This document shows positions 30,690-43,842 of a stretch of 64,000 nucleotides of DNA, in pieces. The DNA lies in contig JAHQIY010000009.1 of assembly GCA_019054805.1 (NCBI GenBank), positions 2,604,001 through 2,668,000 of the forward strand, read 5' to 3'. Within the stretch, counting starts at the first letter, position 1, and the number at the start of each line of letters is the position of its first letter. A program made the position numbers and the translations under genes. This DNA comes from Brachionus manjavacas (lineage: Eukaryota; Rotifera; Eurotatoria; Ploima; Brachionidae). The notes below the pieces were generated by a model. It did not search any database, was not told the origin of the DNA, and was given only the letters and a program-made list of their open reading frames with translations.

Positions 30690-31640
30690 AGTTTATTACT
30701 ATTTTTATTGAAATAAAGCCCTCCTCAAAATAGATAATTTATTATGATTATTATGATCGATGTCTTTAGCCGAACCAGAACAACAAAAATAATAAGTCAG
30801 GTTATTTGATTGATGAACATAGACTTGTAATTGAGAAGCAACATAATGGATCTATTCAGTTCTGCTCGGAGCTAATTGTTTGTGAGTCACCGGACCATTT
30901 TGAACAAAATTATGCTAATTACGTTAATCAGGTAATTTTTTTAAATAAATAAATATTCTAAGTTAAAAATTGAAATCGATACTGAAGCTAAAAACAAAGA
31001 AATTATGACTAAAAATTTGTTTATAGTGAAGCGCTTGGAGCATTTAATACCCTCAAATCTGTTTTTGAAAAAATTAAAATGAATGAAAATGATTTTGAAT
31101 TGTAATCTAATTTAAAAGAACAGTCTGAGTTCCGTTTTAATAAATTAACCCAAAAAAATATTGATTGTTTCTTACTAAAAAAATAACTTTATTTTGTTTT
31201 TATTTTTAATTAATGTTATGACTTTGAATTGTAATTATACTTTTATCAATAAATTTTTTTATCCGGATTTTTTTATTCCTGACATTTTTTTGAATTATCG
31301 AAATCCCGGAAAAATTAATCCGGACCGCTTTTTTACGGTCCCGAGTAGTCCGTTTAAAAGAGCGTGGACTAAAAATGTTCAATTAAAAATGAAATTTTTA
31401 AATGTTAATTTAATAATGAAAATTTAAAAAAAAAATTTGCAAATCTAAATTAACATACAATTTAATTAGAAAAAATCAATGAATCGAAAATTTCCTTTGT
31501 AACTTTTTATTTTTTTATACTTCTAATTGAAACAATTTTTGTTACATCTCTTCCTTTTTGAAAAATAAAAAATTCAATTTTTAATTAATGTTTAATTTAT
31601 TTTTGTATTGAAATAAATTCACAATGCCTATAGAAAATTA
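30690..31640. other. AT-rich stretch with an unassigned open segment
   Basis: A plus-strand open piece at 30785-30932 reads GYLIDEHRLVIEKQHNGSIQ and SPDHFEQNYANYVNQ and ends at GTAATT, which could be a donor site. I do not recognise it. The 77-codon ORF at 31194 has no family features. Confidence 0.3.
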
Positions 31641-31654
31641 TCTAATAACAAAGT

Positions 31655-32090
31655 TTCCGACGATTTCTAAACTATATCAGATATTTTTAACTATACCAAT
31701 TTCATCAGCTTCCGCTGAGCGTACATTTTCATGTCTTAAAAGACCTTAGACTTGGATTAGAAACTTAATATCACAAGAACGTTTTTTTGTTTAGCAATTT
31801 TAAATATTGAAAAAAAATAACTAGAGCTTTTAAATTAAAATGGTATTGTAGATATTCTTTGATCAATCAAAGATAGAAAGAGTTGTTACAACTAAATGCT
31901 TTATAATTTTTATTTTTTACATTTAATATCATCTATTTACATTCAATTAGCCAACTAATAACAATTTTCGTAGTAAAAATTTTTTTTGAATATGCATTGA
32001 ATTGTAAATGTTTTTTTTGCACCCTCCTCCAACACCCCATTACAGTCATTTGAGTTCACCATACTTCTTAACATATCCTATTCTAGACAT
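31655..32090 (+). pseudogene. hAT transposase C-terminus and element end
   Basis: Plus-strand reading LYQIFLTIPISSASAERTFS, CLKR, then a stop and frame changes with RNLISQERF and LNIEKK. This is the best-preserved hAT dimerisation block in the window. The 3' flank to 32090 matches the outer end of copy B (GCACCCTCCTC and TCATTTGAGTTCACCATACT), marking the shared end of the parental hAT element. Confidence 0.7.
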
Positions 32091-32099
32091 TTATGCTAA

Positions 32100-33920
32100 T
32101 ATAAATGTGTCTCATTAAATTTTTAGTACCTCAACTTTGTAAAGGTGAAAGTTCTGTTGGAATTAAAATAATACCAACAACAATAATTAACACTACTGTA
32201 ATGATAGGTGAGCAAAAAACCCTGAGTTTATATTTAGAACAATGGCAAAATCACTCGTTTCTGATGTAGAAATATGGGCTAAAAGTAATGGAAAAACAAT
32301 GATTGAAAAATTTACCGAGTTAATAGAGCTCAAGGTAATAAAAAAAATGATTAGTTAAATTATATGCTAATATTTGCTAGATTAGCATAAATACCTCATT
32401 AAATTTTTAGTCCCTCATTAAATTTTCTATTTAATTTTTACCATGTGTTTTATTTTTATATCGCTCTTGAGTCACGGGAAATTAAATTACAGAAATTTCA
32501 ATTAAATTAAATGAAAAAAAAAAACACTGTAATTCGATAAAATATTTTTATAATTTAAGAAAATATAAGAATAGTATTTTATAACTATTTTTATATTTTA
32601 TAAAATACTTTTCTTTGAAATTAATTCAATAATTTTTTATTCAATAAATTCAATAATTAAATTATTATTGAATTTTAGAAATTATTAAATATTTTTGTTA
32701 AATAATTGTATAATTACCATTAGTTTTTGCTTGTAAATTAAAATTCTGGAAATTATTTCTTTTCTTAATGAATGTTTAATTTATTAATTTTTTTAAAAAT
32801 AGTTTTTTTTATAGGGAATAGTAAAAGCATTCTAAATTGATTTGATCGATAATAAATAAAAATAAAAATTTTTTTTTTTTTTTATAATTGATACAAAATA
32901 ATGAATTTTAAAAGTTTTCAATAAGTTAAAATTAAAAAAATCAAAACAAAAAATTTAAAAAATTTTACTATTAAAGCATAATTTAGTAATTTAATTTCAA
33001 AAATCCAAAGTACCACCCTTTAGTCCTTTATATAAAAATGAGATACCAAATTTTGGCTTATTCATAACTCTTTTGTCAAGCCAAAAATGATACCCACATA
33101 TATAATATATATATATTTAAAAACTTATTTAGTCATCTATAAATGTGTAAAATTTTGGATCCAATGTTACAATAGAAAGTTATAACTTAAGGAATCAAAA
33201 AACAGCATTTTTTTGGAATTTTACAAAGTGGTCATTTTTTGGCGGTTTTTTAAAGATATTTTTTGAACGGAACATGATAGAAAAAAGATCTATGGCTCTT
33301 TTTAATCAGCATAAAATTTCACATCAGTATATGTGCATTCAAAAAATGGTAAAATTGAAACCTTCGAGGACATTTTTGGTCAAAAGTCGGTCAAGGTGAT
33401 TTGGGCCCGTTGATTGTATCCGTATAACTAGAGGTGGAAAGCTAATAACACCCATTTCTTAAACATGAAAGGTTTTTAAAAATTCGGACGATTCACTCAC
33501 TATGATTTCAAAAATATTTTTATGCATTTTTCATCATTTTAAACAGATAGTTTTTTTTTTATGAGTGAATGAAATTTTTTATTAATAGATTGTTTTTATA
33601 ATCCCTTTTTATCTTTTTATTTGTTTTTAATCCTCACCCTTGAGAATTCAAAAATCGAATAATTTAGATCGTCTTTTTTTTTAGAATGACAGATAAATAG
33701 ATTTTCATTTCAACACAGACTTATTTTTAATTTTGATCTAACAGAATAAAAACATCAGAACCATCTAAATTTGTATTTGAAATTCAAAATTATTAATCAC
33801 TTATTTTACTTGGTTAAAAATGGAGACAAATGGCTTTTTTATTTAAGTTAAATTCAGTAATTATTTGAGATAAATGCTTAAAATTTATTTTTAGCTAAAT
33901 TTCTCTGTATTAAATTTAGA
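32100..33920. other. AT-rich intergenic stretch
   Basis: No gene is supportable. A less AT-rich patch near 33340-33480 has no recognisable coding frame. Confidence 0.5.
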
Positions 33921-33925
33921 AAAGC

Positions 33926-35104
33926 TTAAGAGATTGAATGTTCGTTGATTTTGGGCCTGTTTTTGATGTTCTTGGCTCTGTTGGCGTAGCGGAGTGTAGT
34001 CAGTGTTTCTTCGAAATTGCATGATGCCGGGCTTATGGTGGTGACCATCACAGTTTTGGAATTTCCGCCCAGAGAGTCCTGTAGCAATCGTGTGAGCTTG
34101 GAGTCCAGGTAAGGTATGTGCGTGCTCTTATCGTCAATCAAAGCTGAGATTACATTGCCCAAAGCCAAATAGGAACGAGATATTTCATAGGCTTTTTTGA
34201 GTGTGATTCCAGAGGTGGCTGTTTTTATTTGGCGTTCACTCCCAGCCAAGTCGACTAAATTAAGCTTGTCCACTCTTATGTGCGTCTCGCCATCTGCATA
34301 CACTTGACTGCACTCAATTGTGATTATGAATATGGCGTGCGATCTTGAACTGTGTTCGTTCATGTTGGTGGCGCCCGCATACCTGTTCTGGTTGCCCACG
34401 TTCATCACGTGCTCAATTTCAGACTCGTTCTTGGTAATAAAGGCGGAAAGGTCTTTGACATTAACGCCCTTGTCGGGGCTTTCTTTGAGCTCGAACCGCT
34501 TCGCTTGGTCCTTGTGTAGCAAGTCGCGAATTTCTTCTTGGTAAATTTCCAAGTACTGTGCGCGGACTAAGTATTGTTCGTCTGTGCTGCGCGATATGTG
34601 CGTGAATATGTGATCGAAGGAATTGGGTATGACCCCGCGCAGTTCTTTGCTAGAGCGCACCCCTTCCATTGTAAATGTTTTGCCAGTGCCTGTCTGTCCA
34701 TAGGCGAAAATTGTGCCATTGAAGCCATCAAGCACTGATTCGACCAAGGGTCGAAATGTCTCTTCGTACAAATCGGTCTGTTTGGAGCTTAAATAAATTG
34801 AAAAAATTTTTATTAAATTCTTTTATTAATTAAAGATTAGAAGATAAATTTTTACTTCCAGTCGTAAACGGCATCGTAGGTGAATTCTTTTTTGTCTGAA
34901 GCGTCAGTTTTTTTTATGGCAACAGTGCCGCGACGCGTGTCCATTTCCACTATTCGCTCAAAGTTCTCGCTTATTTCCTTCTTGTCCATCGGTCGGCATC
35001 TCACAACCACTTTGACACACTCGTCTTTGGATAGTTTTTTGGGCTATGCGAAAAAGTTATTTAAAAAAAATTATCTAATCTTAATTTCTGTGAGAGCTTA
35101 CCAT
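33926..35104 (-). pseudogene. truncated duplicate of KIF3B (motor domain only)
   Basis: It repeats the KIF3B gene structure: ATG at 35104-35102 before GTAAGC, exon 35043-34856, intron, and exon 34787-33926, giving a predicted protein of about 350 residues that stops with INEHSIS where the parent continues into the neck and stalk. P-loop, switch I NEHSSRSH and DLAGSE remain. The switch II helix has changed from LKEATKIN to LKKAYEIS and IPYRDSKLT to IPYLDSKLT. The lost helix glutamate normally pairs with the switch I arginine, so motor activity is doubtful. The 5' half is almost identical to the parent, introns included, while the 3' part is diverged. It could be a pseudogene or a recently copied headpiece. 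Confidence 0.8.
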
Positions 35105-35439
35105 TGGGAACCTAATCAATCTATTGATCAATTCGATTTGTATTTAAATTTTTTTATTTATTTTCAAGTACAGAATTTGAATTTTTTTTATTGGAATGGA
35201 ATTTAAAATATGTGATTAAATTTATGAATTAATTATTCAGCTTTTTTTTGTGACTAATTGGAAAAACAGACTGGTGAGTAAATACCAAATAGGCTATCAT
35301 ATAATATTCTTTTTTTCCTTTCACGTAAAGTCCAGTGCTTACTACCATTTGAATTTATTTTTATTTGTAAATTTTACTTTTATTTTTACGTATAAGCAAT
35401 TGTCCGATATAGCATTAATAAAAAATTCATCATAACTAA

Positions 35440-35665
35440 TAATGAAAATCTCGATGCCTGCGTAGCGAGACTAGGACTCGATAATAAGACTCAACAACCC
35501 TTCAAAATTCTTTACCAATTTTATTGTCATTCAAATCAAGTTTCTTATATTTTATTCGAGCATTAAAAAAAATTCTTTAACTAATTTCTAATTTTTAATA
35601 GTTAATTTGAAAATCATATTTTAAATAAGCCCAAAACTGTTCAATTGGATTTAAATCGCTATGAT
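35440..35665 (-). pseudogene. Tc1/mariner-type transposase C-terminal remnant
   Basis: The minus strand reads HSDLNPIEQFWAYLKYDFQI, then, after stops, GKEF and VVESYYRVLVSLRRH. The SPDLNPIExxWxxLK block contains the last catalytic acidic residue of Tc1/mariner transposases. Stops and lack of upstream sequence make it a relic. Confidence 0.6.
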
Positions 35666-36124
35666 ATTATAAAGCCGAAGATAACAGTAATAAGTGTGCA
35701 TTTTGAAGCAAAAGCAGAAGTTTAAAAATAAAAGGAAAATACTATAAGGTAATCTAATAAAACGTTAATTTACTCGAAAAATTATAATTCTTCATTTTTT
35801 ACAAAATAATTTTTTTTCTAACTTTTTATGAGAAAAATTATCACAATTTTTTGTCTGTTTGGGCCGACTTATATCCATTTAAGACAATCATATGGAAAAA
35901 AGGTGGTTTTCCGTGGTATTTCCGCGAGATATAATCGGAATGAGCTGAAACTGAGTGGATGTCATTTTTTAGGTACCAGGAAAGTTATCGAAATCAGTCG
36001 AAACTTTCCCATGGGACCCACCTTTTAAATAACTTGGATTAATTTTTGGTCAATGAGATAGCACGCTAGAATGAAAGCTGGTAGTCAAAAGTATCGGGAG
36101 AATGAAAAATTCATTTTTAAAAAA

Positions 36125-36580
36125 AGTTAAGATTTTTGGTGCAGCGAACTCCATCATAAATTCCATCCGTTCATTCCAGCTCTTGACTACTCATATTGTC
36201 TTGTCTTGGTAAGTTGTTTACTAAACCTTTGTTTGTTTGTCCTCGGATACTGTTGCAGGACCATTCGTTGTAGGGAAGTTACATTTAGGTACAGGATTTT
36301 GCTAGGTCATCAAGTTAAGCTGTTTAATGCATTTAAAAAATCCATCAGGTCTCCTCTTTAAGATCTAACTTTTAAATAAGTTAAATCGAGCATTATGCCA
36401 ATCTTTGTTCAAAATTTAACTGCCTAATCTCAGGGACCAATTTAGTTGCACGGCGTTGTATTTTTTCTAATGCTTCTATATCTTTTTTCAAATATGGATT
36501 CCAAGCTGCAGCAGCTTACTTTAAGTAGGACCTTGCAAAAGCTACATAAAGCTGTCTAAATGTGTTAATTTACCAGCACT
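36125..36580 (-). pseudogene. non-LTR reverse transcriptase C-terminal remnant
   Basis: Minus-strand pieces in order: AAAAWNPYLKKDIEALEKIQ then RRATKLVPEIRQLNFEQRLA, RGDLMDFLNALNSL, and VVKSWNERMEFMMEFAAPKI. These are the post-RT blocks (IExVQRRATKLVP, RRxRGDLI, RVVxxWNxLP) of CR1/L2-like LINEs. Frames differ between blocks, so it is decayed. Confidence 0.65.
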
Positions 36581-36584
36581 TTAA

Positions 36585-37285
36585 ACTGGTTTAAGCTGAC
36601 CAAGAATAGCGTTAAATAACGTAATCGTCCGAATTGAGTGACATGTCTTTAAAAAGAGCAGCAAATTTTTAAAAAATAAAATTTAAATTTTAGTGACATG
36701 TGTTGGTCTAGGAAATTTGGCCAGAATACCTTAGATTAACTTCAGAGGAGAGATAGTGAAGACAAGAACTGGATTGTGTTGAAAAAATATTTATTAGAAT
36801 ATTTATTGCAATAAGGGAAAATACAAAAATTACAACTAAGAATAATTACAACTTCTATTTATATTCAGTAGTTGTATCTTAATCATAAAGTTAAATCAAG
36901 ATAAATTATAATATTGATAAGGTTAATTTAAATAGTTGAAACGATCAGTTTCACACCGTAATTCATGTAATAAAAAGTGAACACATTTTAAAACTATTAA
37001 CAATTTTATAAAGCTTAGATAAAATTCTTTAAAAAATGAAAATTGAATTAACAATGTTTTTTAACTATGTTTAAGACGTTAAATAATTTTTATCCACAAA
37101 TTTAATAAAAACTACCACAAATATAATAAACGATGAATAAAAACAATAAAAAAAGATATAAGTTATTGAATATTAATTATTTTATTTATTTCATAACAAA
37201 TATAAGAAAAAAAGAAAAATAATAAAAAAAAAACTAATTTTTATTAATTAACACAAAATTGATAATTATTTAAAAAAGAAAAAAA
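36585..37285. other. AT-rich stretch
   Basis: No gene seen; it includes the 3' flank of the FLYWCH-type gene. Confidence 0.5.
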
Positions 37286-37937
37286 TTAATCTTGAGTACA
37301 TTTGTTAATGCAATAATAGTACCTACGTTTTTTCATCGGCTCGTTGCATTTTTTGCAATTAACATTGGCATTCTCACTGTTAGCTTCAACTTCTACAGTC
37401 TTAGCTCTTTTATTTGGTCTTGATGTGTCGTCAAAAGTTTCATCGTTTTCAACTATAACCCCTTCGTCTAATTGTACTACATCAGAAGGCTGTTTATTGT
37501 AGCATGATAAATTTTTTCTAGACGCACCAATTATTCTCTTTTTTTCGATTGGAACATCCATGCCAATATCTTTCTTGCTCTGGATGATTTGAATGGTCAT
37601 CAATTGAAACGAAACAATGACCAGACGAACCTTCAGTTGATTGCAAATAAAGAGATGCCCTACATCCCTTAGAAAGATACCTACAATAAAAACGATATTT
37701 TTCACCGTTTTGATGTTTAAATTGCAGGTATTTTCCTTTTACTTCACCCCTAACAATTTTCTCAACAAATTCATTATAATTGTCGTAGCTGCAAAAGAAT
37801 TCGTATTCGATGTTTGCTCCTCTTTTTTTCGTATCACTTTGCTTTAACACGACCACGTTTTCCGCATCGACCAAGGTGTCGTCGTCAGGGTTCATCAAGA
37901 CACTCTCATTTGAAACAGTTTTTGGATCGTTTTCCAT
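37286..37937 (-). CDS. FLYWCH-type zinc-finger protein, frameshifted in this sequence
   Basis: An ATG at 37937 opens MENDPKTVSNESVLMNPDDD. Residues 40-110 are FLYWCH-like (VKGKYLQFKHQNGEKYRFYC, CRYLSKGCRASLYLQ, ending HSNHPEQE). This frame stops at 37518. An overlapping frame from 37705 to 37286 continues naturally with KDIGMDVPIEKKRIIGASRK, a serine/acidic region, and a C-terminal zinc pair CKKCNEPMKK ... CINKC. The two frames overlap around 37540-37600, where an A7 run occurs, so a single-base indel (real or from sequencing) most likely splits one protein of about 215 residues. FLYWCH domains bind DNA. No DDE core follows, so it may be a host gene derived from a MULE. Confidence 0.6.
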
Positions 37938-37939
37938 TT

Positions 37940-38970
37940 TTTTTAGATAAAATTAGAATTTAAATTTGGTAAAATACCAGAAGTTTAAAGTTTATAAATA
38001 GTCAACTACAAAGTTTTATCATCATTAAGGTGTAGTTAATTAATTTGTTAATTAGTTGTCACAAAAAAATTAAGGGTATTCTCAAAATATATTATTTTTT
38101 TAAGTTAATTAATTAGTTAATTAGTAATCACAAAAAAATTAAGAGTATTTTCAAAATGTATTATTTATTTATTATTAATGTGCGGAATTTATTGATTTTA
38201 TTATCAGATATTAAAATAAGTGTTAAAATACAAATATCAATTTTTATTTAATTATATTTGACAATTTTTTTTATGTTTGTTACTTTTTTATTTGTTTTAT
38301 TCGAAAAAAGATAAATTTGTGGATATTTTTATTAAATTTGTGGATGCATGTTATTACACGCCCTATGTTTAAGTCGGGTGTTTTTTTTTTACCACGGATC
38401 AAATTTATTTATTTTTTAATACATTTCATTAAAATTGAACTCTTTTTAAAACTAGTGCTCATTTTTTAGTAACATGTCACTAAATTCGAACAACTACTTT
38501 AATTAAGTAAATTAAGTAAGAAAAAAATCAGGGAGACTATCTACACTAATCAATTTTTATTTTAAGAAAATTTTAAATATTTGAAAAAAAATTCTTGTGA
38601 AAAATGTCTGGAAGACAAAATATTTAGCCTAAAATAAAAAATGCAGCAATATTCCAAAATATATAATTTTAGCCACAAAAGTAAAAAAAAAAAAGTAAGA
38701 CAAATTTTCCTAAGTTTTGTCTTGTACGCCAAAAAATATGTACTGAACTTTGAAACATGCTAATTTTTATTTGAAAATAATCTAAAAATTTCAAATTTCA
38801 AATATCTTCAATTGCATTCACTAAATTCAATAATTATACTCCAAGAGAAAAAGGATCAAAGTTTAGTCCCCAATAAACACACATTACACATCATGCTAAA
38901 AAGCTTCTATTATAACCAATTGATATTTAATTATTTTTTAAAAACAAAAAAGCTTTAGAAAAATAAGTCT
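37940..38970. other. AT-rich intergenic stretch, divergent promoters
   Basis: It lies between the start of the FLYWCH-type gene (minus) and the start of HADHA (plus), so both promoters must lie here. No distinct element is visible. Two similar strings with AATTAGTTAATTAG occur near 38040-38130. Confidence 0.45.
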
Positions 38971-38975
38971 TATAA

Positions 38976-41900
38976 ATGGCTGCGTTAAGACAATTAATCA
39001 CCAAATGTGTACATACCAACCAATTAATACTAAACACTAAAATTTCATTTCCTCAAGCTCGCTACATTTCTACGACTCTTAATCAAATGACAGGTAAAAT
39101 AAAAAATTTAAATTTTGATGAAATCTTTAAGAAAAAATTTATTTGAATTTTTTCTGTCCAAAGATCGTAAGCACATTCAGCTGACTTACCGAGATGAAAT
39201 AGCTGTCATTAAAATTGACTCACCAAACTCTAAGGTAAACACCCTTAGCCGTGATATGTTTCCAGAATTTACTTCGACTCTGGAAGAGGTGAGCAAGAAT
39301 GAGAATTGCCGCGGTGTTGTTTTAATATCTGGAAAAACGAGTGGTTTCATCGCTGGAGCAGACATTAAAATGATCGAGTCATGCAAGACTCAAGATGAGA
39401 TTTATCAACTTTCCAAAATGGGACAAAAAATATTCTTTGACATAGAGCGTTCTAAGAAACCAGTAGTCTCGGCAATTATGGGTCCATGTCTGGGCGGTGG
39501 TCTGGAGGTGGCTTTGGCAACACACTACCGCATTGCTGTCAATGACAACAAAACTGTTGTCGGTCTACCAGAAGTAAAGCTCGGTCTTTTACCGGGCTCG
39601 GGAGGAACTCAGCGTTTGCCCAGATTGGTCTGCGTTCCTGATGCTTTGGACATGGCTTTGACTGGCAAAATGGTCAAAGCTAAAAAGGCCAAATCTCTTG
39701 GTTTAGTTGACATGCTTGTTGAACCGTTGGGACCCGGTATTTCCACTCCAGAAAATAGAACTTTAGAGTACCTTGAAGATGTAGCTATTCAAGTCACTAA
39801 ACGCTTGGCAAAAGAAGGAGTCAAACAGAAAAAGAAAGCTTTGGTTAGAAGTAAGAGAATTTTATTTGGATTATTTTTAATCTCATTTAATTGACACTAT
39901 AGACTGAAATTAGAATAAATTTTATTTCAATTGTTTTCGGTTAAGATCTGAATTTAGATTTAATTTAAATTAAATATGTTTTAAAACAATTGTTGAGATA
40001 ATAGATACCATAGTAAAGTTTTCTAAAATTAGACCTAAAAAATTTTGCAATCATTTCTAGGAAATTGAAGAATTTTTCTAAATTAGATTATTTATTTAAA
40101 AGAAAATTTGATTGATTGATAAAGTAGAGTAGAAAATTTTATTTTTACTTTAAATTATTTAGAAACACCAAATATTTTTTAGTCATACCAAATTAAATGT
40201 ATCGCTAACTTAATAATTTTTGGATCAAAGTATTTGAATGCTCCTTTGTTTTCCATTTATTAATTAGGCATTTTCTATTCATGATTTTATCAAGAGGTGC
40301 TTCATAAAAATTAAAATTAATTCTAATTGAATTAATTTTTGGTTTCATTGAAATTAATATTTGGTACTAAATAAAATAGTTTTACCTAATCAGGTACAAA
40401 AAGAGTAGTATTTGAGATTATTTTTGATACTAGTAAAACATATTAGGTACCAATCTTTTTGATTTTGAATTAAATTTTATTTGGTACAACATTAAAAATA
40501 ATTAGGGACTGAATAGAATATTTAATTACTGAGTAAAATATAAGCCAAACTTTATAAAGGAGGTGATAAATTTTGAAGATCGAGTTTTTTAATCGAATTT
40601 CATCACCAAGAGCCAAAAATCAAAGCGTTTTCTGGTAGATAAGGATCCCAGGATTTCAAATCTGTAATTGTTTTCAATAAAACGTTTTCTTTCATAATAT
40701 AATTTTTAGTCGAGATTTCTAAAGGCGTTGTTTTGAGGAGTAAAAGAGTAAATGATGTTTTCATCTTACTTTGTCAATGATTTATTTGGAGTAACCGCGT
40801 AAATTTTTGGGGCAAAACTTACATGAAAACAGAAAATGAGGCCATCACTCCATTAACCCATCGTATAAATTGGATAAATGAAAACCTTGGAGCAAAAGAG
40901 GTTATAAAAGGTTTAGTTTTACCTAAGAATATCAAAAAATTGGTCACCAGATTTGGCCATCTTACAAATTTATTTTGTTTATTTTAAAAATTTCAGCCTC
41001 ATAGTCCTTAAAACTTTATTTATAAAAAAGGAAAAAAAATCAGAATAAAAATTTGTGTTATTAAAACACAAGTAGAATTTTAAATTTTATCTAAATGTAA
41101 AAAATTTAATTAAGACTATAAAATTTTGATAAGAAAAAAATTCAAATTATATTTAAAAAAATTTGGCAAAATTTTACATTTTTATATTTTCTAATATTTT
41201 TTGTGCAAAATTTACAAGAAAAATCTATTTTGGATTTTGATGAGTAATTTTTTTTTAAATTTTCTGAAATATCATAAATAGTAAAAATACATCATCATTT
41301 AAATTTTACCGATTATCTCTGAATTTTGATATTATTCCATTAAATCATCTTTAGAATTAATGAATTTCTGACTGAAGACTCTTAGCGATAAAGTGAACTT
41401 CTAGTTCATTCCTTTTTCAGTTATTACGATCTGAACCATGTTATAAAAAATTTAAATTCTATTTCATTTAATAAATTATTTTTTAAAATAGTTCTCAAAA
41501 TTTAATTTTTCAGAATTAAATTTAATTCTTGGCTTTAAAAAAGGCAACATTGGACATTATTTGCTTTACATGAGATTAGTACACAACAGTCTACGGTAAA
41601 TCTTGAATAATTTAAACAAATAAATTTGAAAAGAAGATTTAAATAATTAAATTATTGGAAATTAATTCTTAAATGAAAATATAATAAAAAACTTTTCAAT
41701 TTAAAGACCTGACTGACAAAGCTTTCGAATACCAATTTGTGCGCAATTATATTTTCAATCAAGTTCGATCAAAAATAATGGGTCAAACCAAAGGTCTGTA
41801 CCCGGCACCGCTAAAAATTTTAGAAGTTGTCAAAACAGGAATAGAAAAAGGCCCAGAAGCCGGATACGAAGCTGAAGCTCAAGTAAAATACCATCTTTTA

Positions 41901-43438
41901 TCTAATTCTAAAGTATTCGTTAACACATATCAAAGCCAAAAACTATTATTGAGGCCAAAAAATGCAAAATATGTATTCTTGGATTAATCTAAAAAAAATT
42001 TTAATTTATTTTAATTAATCTTGGATTAATTAAATAAATAAAAAAATTTTTCAAGAAAAATTGTAGAAAATACAGTTAGACAAGTTTTAAAAGGCTTTTT
42101 TTGCAGGGTTTTGCCGAGCTTGGAATGACCAACGAATCCAAAGCGTTGATTAACTTGTTCCATGGTCACACAAGCTGCAAAAAAAACCGTTTTGGCAATC
42201 CTCAAGTGGAGGTAAAGAACATTGGTGTTCTCGGAGCAGGTCTTATGGGCGCAGGTATCGCCTCAGTGAGCATAGATAAAGGATACAATGTGCTTTTAAA
42301 AGACATGAGCAATGCAGGGCTAACGCGCGGTTACAATCAAATTGCCAAGACTCTGAAAGACGCTGTGAAGCGAAAACGCTTCTCACAAATCCAATCGGAT
42401 CAGATAATCAGTCGCCTATCACCTCAGCTAACATTCGATAAATTCGACAAACTGGACATGATAATTGAGGCGGTCTTCGAGGACATAAACATCAAACATC
42501 GTGTCCTCAAAGAAGTGGAGTCGATCACTCTGCCCCATTGTATTTTCGCTTCGAACACCTCGGCCTTGCCGATCAGCGACATTGCCAAAGGCAGCTCGAG
42601 GCCCGAGAAAGTAATAGGCATGCATTACTTTTCACCAGTTGAAAAAATGGAGCTTTTGGAAATAATAACAACAGATGTAACTTCCAAAGACACAGTTGCC
42701 TCAGCGGTTCAGGTAGGCTTGAAGCAGGGAAAAGTGGTTATTGTGGTCAAAGATGCGCCAGGCTTTTATACCACTCGAATCTTGTCCGTGGCGTCAGCTG
42801 AACTGTTCAATTTGTTCCAAGAGGGCGTAGAGCCCAAAGAGATTGACCAAGCCTCGAAGGCGTTCGGCTTCCCAGTAGGCAATGCCACTTTGTTGGACGA
42901 AGTGGGCATAGATGTGGCCTCACACATAGCCGAGTATTTGTCACAGGCTTTGGGCGAGAGCGCCTCGAGCAGGGCAGGAATACCTATCCTCAGAGACCTG
43001 GTCAAAAATGGCTTTACTGGACGCAAAGCTGGCAAAGGAGTGTATATCTATGAAGCGGGAGTCAAGGGCTCGGAAAGACAAGTCAATCCTGGATTCTATG
43101 AAATTATCAACAAGTACAAACTAGCAGCGCCAGCTTCGGTCAAAAATGATACAGAGACTATTCAGTGGAAGTTGGCGTCCAAGTTCATCAACGAAGCAGT
43201 GCTGTGCTTGCAAGAGGGAATTGTTGCTTCGCCTACTGAAGGTGACATCGGAGCTGTTTTCGGTCTTGGCTTCCCGCCCATGAAAGGAGGTCCATTCAAG
43301 TTTGTCGACTTGTACGGAGCTTCCAAAATTGTTGACAGATTAAAATCGTTCGAGCAAGTCTACGGTGCTTCATTCAAGCCTTGTGACTTACTCGTCGATT
43401 ATGCCAAGGACTCGTCCAAAAAATTTTATTCATCATAA
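38976..43438 (+). CDS. HADHA: mitochondrial trifunctional enzyme subunit alpha (HADHA)
   Basis: Enoyl-CoA hydratase plus 3-hydroxyacyl-CoA dehydrogenase of long-chain fatty-acid beta-oxidation, acting on the inner mitochondrial membrane with the HADHB thiolase. Four exons: 38976-39093, 39164-39850, 41707-41882 and 42107-43438, all GT-AG and in frame, giving 770 residues (human about 763). Exon 1 is a basic transit peptide ([13 protein letters not shown]). The hydratase domain has [32 protein letters not shown] and [20 protein letters not shown]. The dehydrogenase has the NAD loop [11 protein letters not shown] (about 367-377), FASNTSALP and catalytic-site [14 protein letters not shown]. The C-terminus is KKFYSS, as expected. 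The 1.86 kb second intron is far longer than the others. Confidence 0.95.
39851..41706 (+). other. long intron 2 of HADHA
   Basis: Mostly AT-rich. A slightly less AT-rich patch at 40600-40960 contains plus-strand open segments ([17 protein letters not shown] and [20 protein letters not shown]) that look like a decayed coding insert, but I cannot name a family. Confidence 0.4.
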
Positions 43439-43842
43439 AATCTATAATTTATAAAAAAATTTTTAAAAACACGATTTAATAATTTTCGATTAGTTTTGAT
43501 CAGATTTATATTAATAAATTAAAATAAATAGCTAGTTAATTTAATTTATGCTTCGAAATCTAAAGTAGAAAAAATCAAATAAAATTTTTTTAAAATTTAA
43601 AAAAAAAAATTTAAATTTAAAAAGGAAAATATTATCAAAAAAAAGCATTTTTTGTAAAAAATCTTCTGATAGCTTTTGTTTTTCACCTGCTAGTAAAATT
43701 ATGTTTATGATAGCAAAATTTTTTCTTTTAATAGCAAAAATAAAAGTATAAATTTTATTCATATTAAGTTTGAAAAGAGGAAAAAATAAATAAAGCTTAG
43801 TACCGACAAAAAAAATAAAAGCTTCAAATGTAAATATCAAAT

